Shown here: piece by piece, positions 58,396 to 64,000 of the stretch
Position numbering within the stretch: position 1 is the stretch's first letter
Layout: every line of letters begins with the position of its first letter
Assembly (NCBI GenBank): GCA_963971285.1
Contig: OZ020246.1
Coordinates: 11,453,217-11,517,216, forward strand
Length of the DNA: 64,000 bases
From: Astropecten irregularis
Taxonomy: Eukaryota > Echinodermata > Asteroidea > Paxillosida > Astropectinidae
Direction: 5' to 3'
Translations under genes and position numbers: made by a program
Notes under the pieces: generated by a model
The model's input: the letters and a program-made list of their open reading frames with translations, nothing else
What the model was told of the DNA's origin: nothing
Databases searched by the model: none

Positions 58396-59010
58396 TGGGA
58401 TCCAACAGGATTAAATTGGATCCAACAGGATCAAATTGGATACAACAGGATCAAATGGGATCCAACAGGATCAAATAGGATCCAACAGGATCAGACAGGA
58501 TCCAACATGATCAAATAGGATCCAACAAGATCAAATAGGATCCAACAGGATCAGACAGGATCCAACATGATCAATTGGGATCCAACAGGATCAAATAGGA
58601 TCCAACAGGATCAGACAGGATCCAACATGATCAAATGGGATCCAACAGGATCAAATAGGATCCAACAGGATCAGACAGGATCCAACATGATCAAATGGGA
58701 TCCATTAGGATCCAACAGGATCAGACAGGATCCAACAGGATCAAATGGGATCCAACAGGATCAAATTGGATACAACAGGATCAGACAGGATCCCTACATG
58801 ATCAAATGGGATCCAACAGGATCAGATGGGACCCAACATGATCAAATGGGACCCAACAGGATCAACTAGGATCAAATAGGATCAAATGGGATCCAACAGG
58901 ATTAAATGGTATCCAACATGATCAAATGGGACCCAACAGGATCAACTAGGATCAAATAGGATCAAATGGGATCCAACAGGATTAAATGGTATCCAACAGG
59001 ATCCATTGGA
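58396..59010 (+). repeat. GATC-rich minisatellite with 10-bp period and 60-bp higher-order unit
   Basis: Built of 10-mers such as TCCAACAGGA and TCAAATAGGA. Over about 58481-58680 a 60-bp hexamer of these repeats with few changes; the edges are less regular. An open frame at 58567-58869 is only a by-product of the repeat. Confidence 0.9.
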
Positions 59011-59409
59011 AACACATTTGTGAAATCCATTTGAAATTCTGACATTCCAGTTGATACCTGTGGTGGATATTTTTATGAGAAAACAAGCAAGTAATAGTAT
59101 TCCCCAGTTAGGATACGTTTCCCTTAAATATTGACACTCCCATGTTTAAATATGTGCATCTTTAATTCAGTAATTTCATGAATTTCTTTTCTAATGTATA
59201 CCGTATAATTGTTTGTCCAATGTTTACACCCATGGTGTATTCAGTTTTACGACTTGAGAAGTATAACACACATTATACACGGGTAAATAAAATAATGTCC
59301 CATGTATTAATATCCAGCACCATACAAGCACTTCTATTCATTGACCATTGGGGATGTCGACACACTGACACAGTGGTAGAATTCTGGTGGTGTTTGTGGA
59401 TAGATACGT
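59011..59409 (-). other. Probable 3' UTR of the LDLa gene
   Basis: Unique AT-rich DNA immediately after the LDLa-gene stop on the minus strand. No clear AATAAA on that strand within it. Confidence 0.35.
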
Positions 59410-61262
59410 TCAACGAGTCAATATGCCCATAAGGCTGTGTCCACTACGATCTCCGTATTTGTTATCTGCATATCCCCGTTCCATTTCATGTGTCTGGTTG
59501 TCCCTTCTCATGGGGTAGTAGCCCCCTTGGACTCCGAAGACCGGGTTCATGTCCCTTCCATTGGGCGGTGGACAGCCGTAGAACACGTGGCCGTCCGCGG
59601 TGCGATCCTGCAGGTAGACCGGCCGGTGTTGCTGGTGTTGTCCGTGCCCGCCGCATTGATGGGAGTTCCTGGCGTTGATATCGCCGTAACACGGACTGGT
59701 ATTGTTGCTGCCGTCGCTGGAGGAGTTACTGCTTGACGACGGTGCGGATGGAGCTATACCGGCACCGTGAGCTCCCGAGGCGTTGCCCTGGCCACGTCCA
59801 ACAGGCATCCCACTACCCTTCCTCTTGCAACAGCAGCAGACAATCAGCGAGACGGTGACAAAGAGAAGGATGATGGCAGCTACGGTGATTGCCATGAGGG
59901 TCCCCATCCAGCCCAGCCAGCCGTTAGTCACAGCTGTGCTCTCCGTTGACACCACTGCCCGTTCAAGAAAATGAATGTAACAGATGATTAATCGTCTTGT
60001 GTGATGGTCTTTTATGCACGAGTGATAAATGGCTCATAATTATGATGATTTGTATTTTGACCCCGAAGCCACGAAGCTTGAATTACGAAAACAAAACCCG
60101 TCAGTGTTTGCTAACAGCTGCGAGCTCTATTAGACTGATTTTTTTAAGATGTAAGGCTCTTGAAAGTTGAAAGGTAATATCATACTTTGGTTTTTATCAA
60201 AGAATGATACAAATTCATGGGCAAAAAATATCAAGACAGATACAGTAACAGTCATCTGTGAAAATGTCAGTCCCATACGGTGCCCACATTTCGAGAAAAC
60301 GGTGACAAACGGCCACGGTATTTCTTAAGACTTTTCTCTTTTATTTTTGATCTTTTAAAAGATCAAACAGATTTTCGGTCGTTGTTTGACTAATTCTGGA
60401 TAAATACGCCATTTCAGGCGGAAACAATTTAAAGGTATGTTTCTATACCATCACCATCTTCATACCCTGTAAATTACACGTAAATCTGTGAACATTTCTG
60501 TTTTGGTTTCTTACCAAAGCGTTACTACCTTTATGCGCCATTTATGCGTATTTGATGTATCATCAGATAACTCGTAACTATGGATTGCTGATGGAATTAC
60601 TAGTGTTTCACTGACATCTATTGCACATCATCAGCAGGGACAGCACTATCTTACAATTCGTATCCTATCATGTGTATACCTAAATGTGAACTAAACGATA
60701 TAGCAAAAGCGTTATGTCGGCATTATGCCGGCATCATAAAGCTTCCAAATTGGTACATACAAAAAGCAGCGCCTTAAACCCCTTCAATATCAACGGAACG
60801 TATTGAAATGAGCTTGGCTAGAACATGGGCCACATTTTTGTACACCAGATACATTTTTTTAAAGAATTAGAGTGTCTATAAAATATCATCGTTAACGAAA
60901 ACAACCACAGCAGTAAAAGTTGAATCATGTCAAGCACAGTCCAGGGCTCGATGGGCTGGGCCTGAGATAGGCAAACCCTTTCACTACTGTAACATGCGCC
61001 AGACAAAATATCACATAATATTGTTTGAAATGGTTGCATTTCATTCCATCTCTCAAGACATGATGTACAATGATGTGTTCGTATTGCAACTTCTCTAAAA
61101 CAAAACAACAGACCATGTAATAGACTCGAACATCATTTGTTTTACCTGAACACAACTCGAAGCTTTCGTCACTCCCGTCAGCGCAGTTCCACAGTGAATC
61201 GCAGATTAAGCCACTGTCGATGCACATAGCCCCATCCCTGCACTCAAAACACTTGTCGTTGG
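59410..61262 (-). CDS. LDL-receptor class A domain membrane protein, last two exons
   Basis: Exons 61262-61146 and 59954-59410 join in phase (GT-AG). The first codes one complete LDLa module: six Cys and the calcium-binding end CADGSDESFELC. The second gives a transmembrane helix (GTLMAITVAAIILLFVTVSL), a CCCCKRK palmitoylation-like stop-transfer, then a cytoplasmic tail of about 140 residues rich in Gly, Ser, His and Asn with no domain I know, ending in HSLMGILTR. The topology predicts a type I surface protein. The signal peptide and any further ectodomain exons are not identified; they may lie beyond 61262, possibly outside the window. Not assignable to LDLRAD3 or another named member from this part. 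Confidence 0.8.
60168..60534 (+). mobile_element. M1 MITE in the LDLa-gene intron
   Basis: Full length, but flanks have changed (TTGA at left, TTAT at right). Confidence 0.8.
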
Positions 61263-63657
61263 CTGCATGATACAGTGAATCAATAATACACAAGGCGGTT
61301 GTTATACTGATGATGTGGGAGGAGGAGGTGGTATAGGCCCCTACTCATATACCCAGCGGTCGGTTATTGTGTGCTTCAGTGATTGAGCACAAAATGTCCT
61401 GACCTTATTATTTTAGTTCGTCATGGAATCTGCTGACGATGTCATGAAGGCATTGCTCAGAGCATGGAGCTAGGATACAGCTCCATGCTCAGTGTATTAT
61501 TGGCTTGTTATCTTCTGATTATCTGCTGGCTTTCAACCGACTTCTGTGCTTCGGTGTTTTCCTTAGTATGTTTTTTTTTCCTCTGTCTGCGAAGTTAATC
61601 AGACTCGTGCCCCTGAAATCACGTGTGAGTTGAAGAACAAGGTCTGATAATAAAGGCCTAAATTAAAGTCGAGCTGAAATTCTGTAGATATACCGCTGCT
61701 CTGTATGAGAAACGAATGGCTTAGCCTAAACCTTATACCCGTGTGCCCAAGCGCCGTGCGCGGGAGTGATATAAACAGGAAAACAGTGAGAGAGCTTTTG
61801 TGCCGAGTTTGCTTGTCGGAGTTATTTACGAGTTGTGTTAGTCGATAGATACAGTCACGGAGCTCCTGGCCGGTTGATTAACATCGATTGCCTGTGTGCG
61901 ATGCATACACATACGGATTTGTTTTCTGCTCGCCTCCGAAGAAGAAAAAAAATCCGCGCAAATCACTGAGACTGTTTATGATAATTCTGAGAGTATAGCT
62001 GGGCGGTGGTACGCGGCTTGGTGTATCTGGCTTGGTGTATCTGGCAGTTGTCAAGTGATTGATATATAGACCGAAGCGATGGACGAAGTTGCGCTGGGAT
62101 GAGATGTGGAGACAAGCTTTTAGTTTGTTTGTCTTGGTAATTGTTTGCATCCGTGTGATTCAGCTCCTTCATCTTAAGGAGTCCACGACGGTTGTCTTCT
62201 TCGATGGCTCATTTTGTTGATTGTTGCCGTTTTGTGCGTTTTGTCGCAAAGACAGTGTTGCCGCTATGTAAAGGCCATGAACTCATCACTTGAGCAATGC
62301 TCACGCCACGCCTCAAAGTCAACTTCAGGTGTTCACTTTGAAATCTTAATAGTTAAACTGTGTATATGCTAAGCAATTTCTTGAATTGTTTCTGTAACCA
62401 GTGCCCGTCCATTAAGATAAGACATTGCGTGCAACTTAATTGTTAAGGGCCTAATGATGTAAAGGTACATAACCTGCTTGGAGTTAGAAGGGCCTTCGAT
62501 ACTAGCAGGACCTTTAAATTTCAGGTCATTATTTTGGCTGATGAACAGTTTGCAGTAGTTTATTGCTTGTATTGATGTAATTATTATAGTGGTTTGATCT
62601 CAACAAATTTATGTGATAGTGCAGATTGCTACAGTCTTTCGCAAGACACATTGCTGGCGATTGTTTTCCCTGTACCTAGGGGTGCAATGGGTACCCGTGT
62701 ACATGGGATAGGATTGTGCGTTATAGGCCTATTTGACTTTGCTGCCGGGTGGCATGTGTGTGTGCACTGTGCATCATCTTCATGTGACGTATAGGTATAG
62801 GAATTTCCAATTTCTTCCTCCATGACTAGTAATATCAAATGTCTGTATGTGTTCAATTTTCTTACCGCAGCATCATACCAAGCACTAGATTCTGATTCAA
62901 AATCCACAGATCCCTGCACCTCGTCAATATTTAGATTTGCAATTAAGTCCGGTGTCAGCATCGTACTGGCACGGGGGGTGTACCGTATACCGGTGGCGTG
63001 CATGCTCGGGCCGCTCGCCCGTCTGGATCAGGGGGCATTCTCGCAGTATACTGGCTGGTCATGTCAAGAGCATTACTCAAGGTTGCTAGCTTTGAAAATG
63101 TCACGGTGTCAGCCCTTCCAGGGATGACGACTGCTATGCCTTATGTATCTATAGTGTATCACCCCATCCCCCATTGTGGCCCTGAGTATATGCTATGAAC
63201 CAGCCTGTGAATAATACCTCCTTCCCCCATACAGTTAATGCTCAATTTAACACGAGTTACGGTCGAGTTGACGAGGTTTTAAGCCCTCGCTGTCAAGATG
63301 ATATACCTAATGTTATTTTGCTGACTGGAAATTTACACTTTTTATTGCATTTTGAATTGTATTGACTTGTATGCACGTCTCCGCCCCCGAAGGACACATC
63401 CATATGCTCCTGAGGGGAGAACGGCAAGTTTGGAGTTTAATGTTGTCGTCAAGGAAACAGGTGCATAAGTGCTTTCTTCCGAAGGCCTGTAACCTTTTCT
63501 CCTCCCCCCATCCAAGTTACAATATGTCAGCCGTACTTACAAAGTGCATGTACCCACGTTCACCCAATGCCGTGACAACGTGAGAGTCTTTAAAGACTCA
63601 TCCCATGTGAAACTTGTATGACGCACTAACATTGCATGGTGATATTTATTTCAGTTG
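61263..63657. other. Upstream part of the LDLa gene and spacer
   Basis: Includes a 12-bp-stem hairpin (61460-61490), a repeat fragment at 62474-62580 that is the inverted copy of 29330-29400, and a candidate minus-strand exon (62866-62965). Otherwise nothing recognised. Confidence 0.4.
62866..62965 (-). other. Candidate coding exon, unassigned
   Basis: Acceptor CCCCCCGTGCCAG and donor GCG|GTAAGA bound 33 open codons (TMLTPDLIANLNIDEVQGS...). The incoming phase is 1 and the outgoing phase 0. The LDLa exon needs an incoming single base, so the two cannot join directly; at least one more exon would lie between them if they belong to one gene. Confidence 0.25.
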
Positions 63658-64000
63658 CGCCGCCCACTTCGAGTATCACGCATCAGTCGTCCAATCATAT
63701 TGAAGCTACCAATAGTCCCGCCCACCTTGGCTATATTCCACACCAATCATATTGAATCTACCAATAGTCTCCGCCCACCTTGGCTTTATTCCACACCATC
63801 ATATTGAATCTACCAATAGTCCCTGCCCACCTTTGCTATATTCCTCACCCATCATATTTAATCTACCAACAGTCCCGCCCACCTTGGCTATACCGCACCA
63901 AGGCATATCGAATCTACCAATAGTCCCCGCCCACCTTGGCTATATTCCGCACCAAGCATACTGAATCTATACCAACAGTCCCGCCCACCTTGGCTTTATT
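63658..64000 (+). repeat. Tandem array with CCAAT and GC boxes
   Basis: About six units of 50-56 bp, each with an ATCATATTGAATCTACCAAT-like part and CCCGCCCACCTTGGCTATAT. Runs past the window end. Confidence 0.85.

Noticed and set aside
58567-58869. 100-codon open frame in the GATC minisatellite
   Set aside because: Repeat translation product only; stops return as soon as the unit phase shifts.
58396-59010. CRISPR-like regular repetition
   Set aside because: No unique spacers; simple head-to-tail minisatellite in an animal genome.

Overview
The window is animal nuclear DNA: interrupted genes with GT-AG introns and matching phases, tRNA-derived SINEs, and very many short inverted-repeat transposons (MITEs). 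Gene content (a CHST15-type sulfotransferase pair, the splicing kinase PRPF4B, an LDL-receptor class A membrane protein) and the repeats suggest a marine invertebrate deuterostome. An echinoderm is my best guess, but the species cannot be fixed from sequence alone.

Layout. 1-1240: decayed DIRS-type tyrosine-recombinase retrotransposon with inverted repeats. About 2165-21480: a roughly 10 kb segment present twice head to tail, each copy with one minus-strand CHST15-like gene. Both genes have eight coding exons and look intact (483 and 485 aa). About 23515-33065: a plus-strand gene I do not recognise, whose last exon encodes a Ser/Arg/Pro-rich protein with repeated RPxSA-like motifs; its 5' end is unresolved. 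34204-47098: complete plus-strand PRPF4B in 13 coding exons (about 1029 aa). 47100-57700: mostly repeats, with one possible unassigned 3' end at 51930-52685. 58396-59010: a GATC-rich minisatellite. 59410-61262: the last two exons of a minus-strand LDLa/transmembrane protein. 63658-64000: a tandem array with CCAAT and GC boxes, running off the window.

The genes do not form a pathway. The sulfotransferases are paralogues that probably act in the Golgi on sulfated glycosaminoglycans; PRPF4B acts in spliceosome activation; the LDLa protein is at a membrane. The strongest unusual signals are in the repeats: a TTAA-flanked MITE whose insertion is proven by an empty site in the paralogous segment, an hAT-like MITE with a perfect 8-bp duplication, repeats with hammerhead-ribozyme-like cores, and elements whose inverted termini are made of hexanucleotide repeat. 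I found no convincing new multi-gene system.
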